From Hyaloraphidium curvatum (taxonomy: Eukaryota; Monoblepharomycota; Hyaloraphidiomycetes; Hyaloraphidiales; Hyaloraphidiaceae): DNA of 64,000 bases. The notes below the pieces were generated by a model that was given only the letters and a program-made list of their open reading frames with translations, had not been told where the DNA came from and did not search any database. Within the stretch, counting starts at the first letter, position 1. Each line of letters starts with the position of its first letter. Position numbers and translations under genes: made by a program. Location: the NCBI GenBank assembly GCA_025558095.1, contig JAIVFI010000003.1, positions 868,001-932,000 of the forward strand, in the 5' to 3' direction. Below are positions 21,093 to 30,787 of the stretch, piece by piece.

Positions 21093-21934
21093 ATGACAAA
21101 GTCCGCGAAACCCACGGCGCCTGCGAAAAAGGTCGTCAACTCGCTCCCCCTCCCGCACAACCGCATGAAGGTCAACTGCCACGCCGGACACACCGGCTGC
21201 GCCGAGTACAACATCATCGACGAGCCGCCGAACAGCACGGACCGCAAGGCCTACTTCGTCCAGGAGGTGGCGCCGCTCACCGTCAGCATCGTCGAGCAGC
21301 AGGAGGTCAAGCACGGGCAGAACCACTGCAGGTTCCGCAACACCATGCTCGGCCCCGACGGCATGACCTGCACGCGGTGCAACTGGACCTTCGGGACCAA
21401 ATCCAGCGCCCAAGGCGTGGGTAGATCGCACGCTGTCGGGCACGGACGGCACTGACGGTCCGGCAGCACGAGATTTGTCCCTCGAAACACTACCGCTGCG
21501 CGTGCTGCGGCTCCGGCTTCACCACCCTCCGCAAATTCCTCGATCACTGCAAGACCGCGCACCACATCAGAACCAGGGCAGGCTGGACCGTCTACCCGCA
21601 CGGGCAGGACGTCGAGCATGCCGAGGAGGAGGTCGGTTATGTCGAGGAGGTGGTCGGCTACGAGGACTACGGCGGGCCCGCGGCTGGCTACCACAACACC
21701 GGCGGGCAGGGCGGTGACGGCGGCCCGGAGCAGAGTGGGTCAACGGAAGCGCTGTTTGAAGTCGCCCGCTCAACGAAGGCAAAGAAGGCGAAGAGGAGGA
21801 CGCGCAGGAGGTCTAGTCGCCGGGGAGCAGGAGCCCGTCGAGGCCACGCCGCCTCGCCGATGACAGATCGAGACCGGGGTAGAGTCAGGGCTGTCCGCCA
21901 CGAGGCGAAGGAGATAAAGCCCAATGAGTTCTAG
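21093..21934 (+). CDS. C2H2-type zinc-finger protein of unknown role
   Basis: Exons 21093-21416 and 21467-21934 around a 50-nt intron (GTGGGT donor) encode 263 residues. The first half has scattered Cys/His (VNCHAGHTGC and CTRCNWTFG). Exon 2 opens with HEICPSKHYRCACCGSGF and ends the finger with LDHCKTAHH, a C-x2-C-x12-H-x3/4-H arrangement. The rest has Gly/Tyr-rich near-repeats (EEVGYVEEVVGYED), then a strongly basic tail (KKAKRRTRRRSSRR) suited to nuclear localisation or nucleic-acid binding. I do not recognise an orthologue. The ATG at 21093 starts MTKSAKPTAPAKK; upstream frame is open but unlike protein. The transposase remnant follows in the opposite orientation, 74 bp away. Confidence 0.65.
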
Positions 21935-22007
21935 TGATGCATGATGCCTGCCGAGGCGCAGTCAGCGCCTGAGCCAGTATACCGAAAGCAGTCCCTCGAG
22001 CCGTCAT

Positions 22008-22643
22008 CTAGGTCACGATACCCGAGCGTTGTCGGCCGGCGGCCGGCTCGCTAGCGAGAATCTGCTCGTGGAAAGCAATGTGCCTCTCCGGCTGCGCCGC
22101 AGCCTCGGAGCTGACGTATCTGACCTTCTTCCGCACGATGCCCTGCCTCCGCAGCACCGTGGAGACGTGCTGCTGAGTGACGGGCACACCGAACCTGGTT
22201 TCAAAGTCCTTCGCCAGTCGCGCCTGGGTGACCGTGACCCGCTCCAGGGCCTCCTTGGCCAACCATGCGGCCCGTTCAGGAGTGACCTTAGAGCTGGTCG
22301 GCGCCCGGCGGGGCTCCTTTTCCTGCGGGACAGCGGCTGCTTCGGCCTGCCAGCGGAACAGGGTGCTGCGATTGATGCCGAAGAAACTGCATATGTTCGG
22401 GACGGGGATTTCGAGCCCATTCTTCATGCCGAGGGCAACTTCCCGACGGTCCACGAGATGCCGGGACATCGCGGGAGTTGTGTCGGTGATGATACCCTTC
22501 CGCAAGGTCCTAGTCTCGACTGTGGAACAGTAATGGTCGCGACGCCGTTTTTGAGACGCGACCAAACAACCAACATTCCTTCTTCGCGATGCCGAAATCG
22601 AAGCGTTCGAAAGTCGGTGCGTGTCCTGCTGCCTCCCTCGCAC
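22008..22643 (-). pseudogene. Truncated IS630/Tc1-mariner-type transposase remnant (DNA-binding half only)
   Basis: An open frame of 211 codons whose part from about 22470 to 22060 resembles the N-terminal helix-turn-helix pair of Tc1/mariner/IS630 transposases: SRHLVDRREVALGMKNG, then ICSFFGINRSTLFRWQ, then a second domain with TQARLAKDFETRFGVPVTQQHVSTVLRRQGI and a trailing AFHEQI. In intact elements a catalytic DDE/DDD domain of about 150 residues follows. Here the frame stops shortly after and nothing downstream resembles it, so this is a broken copy or a domesticated DNA-binding fragment. The 5' part of the frame overlaps the start of MRT4 on the other strand and is probably not transposase. 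I could not identify terminal inverted repeats by eye. Confidence 0.65.
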
Positions 22644-23540
22644 CGCCCTGCCTCTTTTCTGAAGCTTGCGGCCCAGTCCCGCTCACGCGGACCAAGAAGA
22701 AGCCCGCCGCGGCCCGGAAGCAGGACCTCGTCCGCCGCATCCAGGACGCCCTCTCGCTGTGCGACTCGGTGTGGCTCCTCTCTGTGGACAACATGCGGAA
22801 CGAGTACCTGCAGGAGCTGCGTGGCGAGTGGAAGGGCAAGGGGACGATCTTCTTTGGGCGGAACAAGGTCATGGCGCGGGCCATGGGGGATTCGGCAGAG
22901 ACGGAGTACAAGGAGGGGCTGAGCGAGCTGACTCCCGTGGGCATCGAATGGCGGTTTCTTTCGGCAAGCGGAAGCTGACGTTCGGCGTCTGTTCTTGTCG
23001 GTGGCAGCGGCTCAAGGGGCAGGTCGGCCTCCTCCTCACCTCCCTCGACCCCGACGCCGTTCTGGAAACCCTCCGTCAGCAATCTTCCCAGCGATCATCT
23101 TACCTCCGCTCCGGTAATGTCGCCCCGCGGACGGTCGAGCTCCCCGCTGGCCCGCTCGTCCGCGGCTTCGGCGACGAGGTCGAGCCGGTCCCGCCGAGCC
23201 TCGAGGGGCAGCTCCGGAAGCTGGGGATGCCGGTGCAGCTCAAGAATGGGAAACTGGTGCTGTTGGAAGACTATACCGTGTGCGAGGAGGGGAAGGCGCT
23301 GACGGCAGATGGGGCGCACATCTTGGTGGGCGGCCTACGCTCGTCGGATAGCGGATTCAAGGCTAACGGACGGATGCACGACAGAAGCACTTTTGGACGG
23401 AGCTCGCGCAGTTCACCGTCACCCCCTTGTCCTACTGGCGGAACGGGGAGGGCGTCGTGGTCCTGCAGGAGGACGGTGCTGATGGGGAGGGCGAGGACAG
23501 CGGGGTGGAATCCGGGGAGGAAGCTTCTGACATGGAGTAG
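22589..23540 (+). CDS. MRT4: Ribosome assembly factor Mrt4 (uL10/P0 paralogue)
   Basis: Nucleolar factor that occupies the P0-binding site of pre-60S particles until P0 replaces it. Exons 22589-22616, 22677-22936, 23008-23325 and 23385-23540 (introns 60, 71 and 59 nt) encode 253 residues. The start MPKSKRSKVV is the near-invariant Mrt4 N-terminus and is split by intron 1, which fixes both start and splice. Further landmarks are the Asn-Lys-Val block FFGRNKVMARAMG, YLRSGN, QLRKLGMPVQLKNG, LLEDYTVCEEGKALT and an acidic tail. The length fits the yeast and human proteins. The first exon encodes only nine whole codons. The start lies inside the opposite-strand frame of the transposase remnant, so the promoter region abuts mobile-element debris. 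Confidence 0.93.
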
Positions 23541-23668
23541 AGATGATTGTGCTGTGCTGCGGTATCGGACTATGATCGATGAATTGTGTTTGCAGAGTGG
23601 CCGGGTTTCCCGATGCTCCTGAGGATCGCCGCCGACCCGGGTGTCTCCCAGCTTTTATCCCCGACGCG

Positions 23669-25125
23669 ATGATGGACGCTTCGAAGGAACTCTCCCGCCA
23701 GCTCGCCCAGCACGCCATTTTGGCCGCCTATGCCCTCTACGCGCGCGCCACGGACCGCCTCGACGCGCCCCTCCTCCGGTCGCTGTTCACCTCGGACTGT
23801 GAGATCGACATGGGGGCCGTGCGCGGCAGCGGGCACGAAGCGCTCAAGACGGACATTCTCCGGGCATTCGCAACCCAGCAGCATGCCGTCTCGAATGTCA
23901 GGGTGTTGCTGAGCGCGGACGGGAGGGAGGCACGGACCGCGGCAACGCTCTCTTCCCGCTCGCTACTCAAGCCCCCCAAATCGGACTCGTACTTGCTCAT
24001 GATGATGCACGCAAGGTATTTGGACGAGTGGAAGCTCGAGGCGGACGGACAGTGGCGGATTTCCAAGCGAACGCTTGTGCACGATCTCGATACTGCGACT
24101 CCTGTGGCCGACGCGTCGTGGACCTCCGTGCGGGACCCAAGCGATCCTTCGTACGCCTTTTTTGGCGACGCGGACCTGCGTTCGGCTTCGGCTCCCCGCA
24201 ACATGGAGGATCTCTACGACTGGGAGGCGATCACGGAACGCCTCACGATCCAGAGCCTTGCCCGCGACTCGCGCGACGGGGCCGCAATCGCTAGATGTGT
24301 ATGGCCAGACTCCGGTGCCGCCGTTCCCAAAGCTCCCTCGAGCGGCCCCTTTTCCGCACCCGCGCCAAACTTGCACCTGCTCTCGCACGCGCTGATCGTC
24401 CGAACCTCGCCAACCACCGCCAAGACGGAAACCTACGCTGTCGGATCCGGCTTCTACCCGAACGAGGAGCGATGCGCGTGGGGGAGATACCTCGACTCGT
24501 GGGAAAGGCGGGGAGATGAATGGCGGATGGTGTCCCGGGGATACGTTCAGGACGGCGGAGTGGCTCGCATTCCGTCAACTGTGGTCGGGAGGTACCTGCC
24601 CAAACTCGAACATCTGAGAAAGCCGGGCGTTGGAAGCCGCGGGGAGTGGCTGGGCGCGAAGTGGAAGGCGAGGCGGGCTGCCCAAGCGCTCTCGGCAGAC
24701 CTTGCGGCGATCGACCGCGGGATCGCCGAAGCCTTTTTGTTTCCCGATGCAGCGCCGGAGACTACCTTCCACGCGTCGTACGTGGATAGGGCGGAGGAGC
24801 TGGAAGGAGTTTCCGTCCGCCTGCACGCGATCGTAAAGGGGATCGCTTTGCAGGCGGGCAAAAGGACGGTCAAGAGCGCCACAGTGGAGGCCGTTTATGC
24901 CATGGACGGCGCCGCTCCCAGGTTGATGTGAGTTCGATTCGGACCTCTTCTCAGGGGCATTAATCCGACGCTTCGCGCTGCAGATCGAGAACCGCCCTGG
25001 AGCTTCACTCGCACGAGGCCGCGCAGCCGCCGGCGATGCCGTCCAAGCTCCGGAAAGGGACGAAAGGAAATGATGACCCCGAGTTTGCGCACTTCACCCG
25101 GAAAGAGGCGGAAGCAAAACTGTAA
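23669..25125 (+). CDS. Double SnoaL/NTF2-like domain protein
   Basis: Exons 23669-24927 and 24984-25125 around a 56-nt GTGAGT-CAG intron give 466 residues. Without the second exon the frame would stop misleadingly at 24931. Residues about 1-150 form one SnoaL_4-type unit (AAYALYARATDRLD, LFTSDCEIDMG, YLDEWKLEADGQWRISKRTLVHDL) and about 190-330 a second (DWEAITERLTIQSLARDSRDG, then RYLDSWERRGDEWRMVSRGYVQD). This fold is found in small polar-substrate isomerases and hydrolases; the reaction cannot be deduced. The exon-2 tail is basic. The start was set at the second of two candidate Mets, where the helix begins (MMDASKELSRQLAQ). Confidence 0.8.
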
Positions 25126-25239
25126 TGGGACAACAAATGGCTTTATCGCAATAAGTGGTATCTACATGAGGAGACGTATCGATTCACCTTAGCTATAATC
25201 AACCTCAAGAAGAGCAAGAAGAGTAGATTGCCAGCTGCT

Positions 25240-26280
25240 TTACTCTGAATGTCCGAAGTGGATCTGGCATTCGACGAGTGAAGCCACCTCGTCGTCGTCG
25301 CCCAGCAGCACTTGGCCCGAGTGCACCCCGTCATCATCCTTGAGCAAGAACAGGAGATCAAAGGCCCAGCGCTTCAACTTGTAGGGGAACGACTCTTGTT
25401 CCATGCTCGGAATGAGGTGGACGACGGTTCCGTGACTGTGTCCGAGGGGCCGGTTGAGAATGGACACCAAAAGGGCGCAGAATTGCATGAGCATGTAAGA
25501 GGCGGCTGGAAAAAAAACATGAAACAAGGCATGCGCGGGAATCTGCAGGGACAGACGGCTTCAGCATAGGGTGACGATATGGTTCGCACGTCGTGCCCAT
25601 ACCTTGGAAAGGACAGCCTCGTTTCGGTCGCACGTCCCTTCAACAGCCCCCATGAAGACAGTGGAAAGTAGGCTGCTCGCGATCCCCAAAGGCACCATCC
25701 AGTGCTTGACGTAGCCGCAGTGGGGGTGAGAATCCAGGAGGCCGAGCGGGAAGATCGCGAGAAGCGCAAAGACCAGTCCGATCAGGCTCATCCCGCCCAG
25801 CGTCGCGTAGTAGTAGATCGGGCTGCCAGGGAAACGGTTGTGCTGGCCAATGATGCCGAGGCACAGGATAAAGGCAACGACGGTCGCCATCGTGCCCCTC
25901 GCGAGGCGGTACAAGGCCAGCCTCAGGCCGTGCGGTGCGATCGGCCCGCCCAGGCCGCGGAGCCATTGGTCCAGCACGATCTCTCCGAGAGTGACGGCCA
26001 TGAGCGCCGCGGGAACCAGCATGGTGCTACCGTCGAGGGTGCACGCCGCGTACTCCAGCGTCGTCGACCAGGAAACGCCGTAGTGACACGAGAAAGAGAA
26101 GACGCCGTTGAGGAGGAGCAACGCCCCGGCGAGTCTCATGGAGTGGGCCCGGTGATCGGAGAGGAACGTGAAGAAGCCACAGACGATGATCCAGAGGGCA
26201 GACACGCTGTTCATTAGCTCGTGACTGTCCCAGCGGGACTCGCAGCTTCCGCGGTGGTGAGGGAGATCGAGGTCGGCCAT
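25240..26280 (-). CDS. Alkaline-ceramidase-like (CREST superfamily) membrane hydrolase
   Basis: Exons 26280-25603 and 25542-25240 (60-nt intron, GTATGG donor) encode 326 residues with about seven hydrophobic segments. Spaced polar residues match the metal-site pattern of the CREST superfamily (alkaline ceramidases, PAQR receptors, Per1): Ser and His in one helix (FSFSCHYG, H about 66), Asp in the next (CTLDGSTM, D about 83), and a late His pair (AHALFH, about 230 and 234). Alkaline ceramidases hydrolyse ceramide in ER/Golgi membranes, but the substrate here is open. The start MADLDLPHH was chosen because the upstream frame is unlike protein. It is divergent from eIF2-gamma, with 161 bp between starts. 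The C-terminal 60 residues are soluble and acidic. Confidence 0.65.
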
Positions 26281-26441
26281 GACGGGTCGGAGGATGTAGT
26301 CCCGTAGCAAGTTCTCCGCTTGCTTGAGTATCGAAAGAGGAGACGCGGGGCAGAAGGTTCCAATGTCGGAGTCCAGGATGGTGACACGGACAGCAGCGGC
26401 GTCCAAGGGTTCGGACACATTGACTTTTTCGCAGAGCAAGG

Positions 26442-28210
26442 ATGACCGCGGCGCCGGGCGAGCGGGTTCCGCTGCCTCCGCAGCCGGAAGACATTGACGT
26501 GACGACGCTCACGCCGCTGTCCCACGAGGTCATTCTGCGGCAGGCCACCATCAACATCGGTGGGCGTCGCGTCGGAGCGGCCTGCGTCTCCACACACTGG
26601 ACCTGACCGAATGCCCGTGCGGTCATGCTTCGCCCCGAATCAACGTTTGCAGGAACGATTGGGCACGTGGCGCACGGAAAATCGACGGTGGTGAAGGCCA
26701 TTTCGGGGGTGCAGACCGTCCGGTTCAAGAACGAACTCGAACGCAACATCACCATCAAGCTGGGCTATGCGAACGCCAAGGTGGAGCGGGAACGATGTGC
26801 TGGGGATGCACTGGGCGATGCTGAGCGTTTTGGTGGTGGCAGATCTTTAAGTGCGACAACGAGGCGTGCCCGAGGCCGGGCTGCTACAAATCCACGCGGT
26901 CGGACGTTGCGGACGATTGGCCCTGCCCGAGGTTCGGGTGCGGCGGGAAGATGAAATTGCTGCGGCATGTTTCCTTTGTCGACGTGGGTATACTTCTTCA
27001 GCATAGGTCTTTTGGCACCGCTGAACGCGCTTCCAGTGCCCCGGCCACGACATTCTCATGGCCACCATGCTCAACGGCGCCGCCGTCATGGACGCTGCCC
27101 TCCTGCTTATCGCGGCGAACGAAAGCTGCCCGCAACCTCAGACTTCGGAGCACTTGGCCGCCATCGAGATCATGCGGCTCCAGCACATCCTCATCCTCCA
27201 AAACAAAATCGACCTCGTCAAGGAGACCGTGGCCTTGGAACAGCACAAAACCATCGTCGAATTCGTCAACGGTGATTGGCGACGTGGGCCCCGCTGAAGG
27301 CGCTGCTAACCCCAGTCTGCAGGTACCGTCGCCGATTCGGCGCCCATCATACCCATCTCCGCCCAGCTCAAGTACAACATCGACGTCATCAACGAGTACA
27401 TCGTCAGCAAAATCCCCGTTCCCGTGCGCGACTTTACCAAGTCGCCGAAACTGATCGTCATCCGGTCCTTCGACGTGAACAAGCCGGGCGCCGAGGTCCA
27501 CGAGCTCAAGGGCGGCGTGGCGGGCGGCAGTATTCTCGAGGGCGTTCTCCGGGTCGGCGACGAGATCGAGATCCGGCCGGGCATTATCAACAAAGATGCC
27601 CAGGGCAACATCCGGTGTCGCCCGATCTTTTCCCGCATCATCACCCTTTTTGCCGAGACCAACGACCTCAAGTTTGCCGTGCCCGGTGGCCTCATCGGTG
27701 GGCACTTCTCGTCTCGGAGTTTGTGCGTCTTCGTCTCACACGGATCTGGCAGGTGTCGGCACCAAGGTCGACCCCACTCTCTGCCGTGCCGACCGTCTTG
27801 TCGGCCAGGTGCTCGGTTCCGTCGGGCAGTTGCCCGACATTTTCACCGAGCTGGAGATCAACTACTTCCTCCTCCGCCGGCTTCTTGGCGTCAAGTCTGA
27901 CGACAAGAAGCAGACCAAGGTCGCCAAGCTCGCGAAGCAGGAGATTCTCATGCTGAACATTGGTAGCACGAGCACCGGAGGCCGCGTGACGAGCGTCAAG
28001 GGCGATCTTGCCAAGGTCGTCCTCACGAACCCGGCATGCACGGAGATCGGGGAGAAGATCGCTCTTAGTCGGCGCATAGACAAGCATTGGCGGTGAGGAG
28101 CAGCCGGGCTTGCGCTGCAAGAAGTCATCTAATTGTTGATCTTTCGCAGGCTAATCGGGTGGGGCAAGATCACGAACGGGAAGACGATCGAGCCCGATAA
28201 CGTCAAGTAG
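26442..28210 (+). CDS. GCD11: Translation initiation factor eIF2 subunit gamma
   Basis: GTPase subunit of eIF2, which carries initiator Met-tRNA to the 40S subunit. Exons 26442-26559, 26653-26780, 26843-26983, 27037-27271, 27323-27697, 27753-28092 and 28150-28210 give 465 residues. G1 is GHVAHGKST (about 43-51); the zinc knuckle is intact ([11 protein letters not shown] and later CPRFGCGGK); G3 is [15 protein letters not shown], split by an intron at the Asp/Cys border; G4 is NKID. Domain II/III landmarks [24 protein letters not shown] and RLIGWGKI are present. The short N-terminus (about 39 residues before the P-loop) lacks the long extension of yeast Gcd11. Introns are 93, 62, 53, 51, 55 and 57 nt. 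Confidence 0.96.
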
Positions 28211-28332
28211 AGATGCTGGATGTATTCTTCTCGGTCATGGAAGCCGAATGAGCCGTGCTGGGTCGAATGCTCGGGAGAACTGATCCCGTTCTCCGACGGA
28301 AGTGTGGCGGAGCAGGTGCGCAACCACAACCA

Positions 28333-29661
28333 ATGTCAAACTCCGGGACTCTTGGCAGACGGAAGCGCCTGGTCGTCCCGCCAGCCGGCGATGAAGATGA
28401 AGGCTACTTTTCGATGCAGCGCCGCGCCGGGTCCGGGGAGGCACGGGCAACGGTGTGCGAGTCTCCCGTAGATCTGGCGCCAAGGTCGCTCGGGTGGGAG
28501 GTTTCGGGAATCGCGGAGGGCCCTCGGAAGACCTTTCGTCTGCCGCAAGAGGTCGTTCTTTCCATCCTGGGCTGCGTGGACAACCTGTCGGCGCTCTGGA
28601 GCTACCGCTGCGTGAACAGCGCGTTCAGGGACGCCGCGGAGTTTCTCGTTCTGCACCGGTTGAAGGAGTATGCCCTCCATATGGTGGCGCCAACTTCTCT
28701 GCGGAGGCGCCGGAGAGGCGCCGATGGCGTCGAGTTCGGCGATGAGGACGAGCCGACGCTCGCGGGGCAGACCGACTTCCTCATCGATTCGTACGATCCG
28801 CTGGGGTACTTCTCCTTCAAACCCGATCCTTTGATGTGGAATGGATTCAGCGGGCACGGGGCGTCGTCGTTCAGGATCTACATTTCTCACAAGAGCACCG
28901 GGAACGTGGTGTCTCTGTGGGACCTTGACGTGGACGTCGGGACTCGGCCTGCAAACCCTGCCGCCGCAAACCAGGCATCAGTATCGTCGCGGAGATCTTT
29001 TGCCGTTCGCGGCAACATTCTGGTGCGCTTCGATTTCGCCTGGCCGACCGCAGAGGGTTCTCCCTCCGGAGTTGTTTCCGAGGCACCGCAATCACCCGTC
29101 GATGTGCTCGACACTGGACTGCCGGAAAATGTCGCTTCAAGTTCGTCGTGGCTGGAATGGTTGTTTGAATTGTTCAGCAGCCGATCCAGATCGACGACCC
29201 CGGCCCAGCCTGCAGGCAGTGGATCTTTTGCGGAGCTTGTCGTCACTCCAGGGCGCCTCTTTAGAGCTCTTGCACCGGTCGGAGTGTTGAGACGCAGGAA
29301 AACGGTGATCCGGCGCCGTAGCACGCAGGACTCTGTTTCGTGGCTACGTCCGATGGCGATCGAAGAGGCGGTCTCGTACCTGGAGCAATCGGTCAGGATT
29401 CCCCTCGATTACCTGCACCACAGGGACAACTTTGGTGTCCTCTTGGACTGCATTCTCAAGGACCGTTCGGTCCTCAGAGGCGGTCGACTGGAGAGGATGG
29501 AGGACAGCGAGCTGGTTCGGAAGTGGTCGAGCGCTCCCGACGAGGAGAAAGCGGCTGCAAACGGCCTGATGCTGCGGCCCTTGGAGTCCTTTGGCGCTGC
29601 AGGGATGCTGATCTGGTGTATCTGGGCCGGCCTCGTTGTGGCAGGCGTAGGCAGCATCTAA
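28333..29661 (+). CDS. F-box-like protein with a C-terminal hydrophobic segment
   Basis: Intronless, 442 residues from MSNSGTLGRRKRL. About residues 65-105 carry an F-box-like helix set (FRLPQEVVLSILGCVDNLSALWSYRCVN), the Skp1-binding module of SCF ubiquitin ligases. The middle is a strand-rich region without recognised repeats (YFSFKPDPLMWNGFSGHGASSF and later VRFDFAWP), which might bind substrate. The last 20 residues form a hydrophobic segment (AAGMLIWCIWAGLVVAGVG) consistent with a tail anchor. An upstream in-frame ATG at 28255 is less likely, being close to the eIF2-gamma stop. The stop codon overlaps the stop of the convergent phosphodiesterase gene. Confidence 0.6.
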   Translation: MSNSGTLGRRKRLVVPPAGDEDEGYFSMQRRAGSGEARATVCESPVDLAPRSLGWEVSGIAEGPRKTFRLPQEVVLSILGCVDNLSALWSYRCVNSAFRDAAEFLVLHRLKEYALHMVAPTSLRRRRRGADGVEFGDEDEPTLAGQTDFLIDSYDPLGYFSFKPDPLMWNGFSGHGASSFRIYISHKSTGNVVSLWDLDVDVGTRPANPAAANQASVSSRRSFAVRGNILVRFDFAWPTAEGSPSGVVSEAPQSPVDVLDTGLPENVASSSSWLEWLFELFSSRSRSTTPAQPAGSGSFAELVVTPGRLFRALAPVGVLRRRKTVIRRRSTQDSVSWLRPMAIEEAVSYLEQSVRIPLDYLHHRDNFGVLLDCILKDRSVLRGGRLERMEDSELVRKWSSAPDEEKAAANGLMLRPLESFGAAGMLIWCIWAGLVVAGVGSI

Positions 29662-30746
29662 TGTAGCCGAGATCTCCATAATCTAACTCCGACCCAGACG
29701 AGATAGAGAGCAGCTTGCACGCCGAGCACGCACAGCGCCCCGGTTGCAACTCCCAACCGATAATGATCGTGGTCCCACAAGCTGCGGTGGGCCGGGACTC
29801 CCTCCCATCCTTTTGTGGCCTCGGTGTCCATCTCACGATCCAACACCTTCCTCGTTTCCTGGCCCCAAGCTTCTCGCAGAGCATGGCCTCGGAATTGGAG
29901 TGGAACATCAAGCCCGAGCGCAAATAGGATCGTCGGGGCAATGTCCGTTATGGTGATGGGGCGAGTCGTGAAGACGCGGGAGGATGCCGGTCCCGCTATC
30001 GATTTAAAGGCCGGTGAACTCAAAATGAGCCTCGTCGTGAGGCACGAGTTGGTGAAGAAGCCGTGATGCTTGCCAGAATCGTCCCTTCCATGATCCGAGC
30101 ACACAATAACCAAGAAGTCGTCCCGGTCCGCGATGCCCACTTCGCGGTAGGCATTCAAGATCGCAGAACATTCGTCGTTGGTCCTCTTCAAGGCCTTTTC
30201 CCACGTTCCAGACGCGTGGTAACCAGCTGCATGACAGTCCTCGTCCACGTCATCAAGATGGACAAAGACGCAGGACGACGGTGCGTCTTTCAGTGTTCCG
30301 ACGAACTCGATGACCTCCTTGGTCGTATTCGGGTCCGTCCGGCCGTGTACCTTGGCCGTGAAGCAATCGTCGGGCTTCAATATCTCGTTAAAGCCAACCC
30401 ATGTGTAGAAGGCACCGAGAGCGGCGTCCGGGAGCTCCCTCCTGATCACGGAGAACACGTGCGGCATGAAGTGTCGCTCGCCCTCAGTGGACGACACGAC
30501 GGGCCGTGTTCGAACGTGGTTGTTCGAGTCTATCCCGTGTATGTGCGGTTCCGTCGACGTGAAGAGGCTAGTCCAGTTTGGGTACGAGTCCGAGGGAAAC
30601 ACTGAGCGGCACTGGTCGCTCCAGATCCCATTCCGCGACGCGAGCGCGTGGAGAGCGGGGAGATTGGCATCAAGGCTGTACGGAGCCGGGATGGCGGCCG
30701 GAAGCCCGTCGATGCCCAGGATCAGGACATGTTTCGCGGTCGCCAT
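29658..30746 (-). CDS. Type I phosphodiesterase / alkaline-phosphatase-superfamily ecto-enzyme
   Basis: Intronless, 362 residues. Metal-ligand motifs of the superfamily are in order: VLILGIDGLPAA at the N-terminus, SVFPSDSYPNWTSLFTST with the nucleophile region, HLDDVDEDCHAAGYH (Asp and His ligands), and VIVCSDHGRD plus a following His-Gly. This suits hydrolysis of phosphodiester or pyrophosphate bonds, as in nucleotide pyrophosphatases and GPI-modifying enzymes. A C-terminal transmembrane helix (about 335-355, LGVATGALCVLGVQAALYLVW) ends in a short basic tail, so the enzyme is probably membrane-anchored. No clear signal peptide precedes the catalytic domain, so topology is uncertain. It is convergent with the F-box-like gene. 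Confidence 0.8.
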   Translation of the reverse strand: MATAKHVLILGIDGLPAAIPAPYSLDANLPALHALASRNGIWSDQCRSVFPSDSYPNWTSLFTSTEPHIHGIDSNNHVRTRPVVSSTEGERHFMPHVFSVIRRELPDAALGAFYTWVGFNEILKPDDCFTAKVHGRTDPNTTKEVIEFVGTLKDAPSSCVFVHLDDVDEDCHAAGYHASGTWEKALKRTNDECSAILNAYREVGIADRDDFLVIVCSDHGRDDSGKHHGFFTNSCLTTRLILSSPAFKSIAGPASSRVFTTRPITITDIAPTILFALGLDVPLQFRGHALREAWGQETRKVLDREMDTEATKGWEGVPAHRSLWDHDHYRLGVATGALCVLGVQAALYLVWVGVRLWRSRLH

Positions 30747-30787
30747 CTAGGGGGGCGAACGTGTTTCGACTCGATCGCGCTCGATCA

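Noticed and set aside
24910-24945. tRNA B-box-like GTTCGATTC near 24931
   Set aside because: No matching A box or acceptor stem could be found, and the bases belong to the donor region of the SnoaL-like gene's intron.
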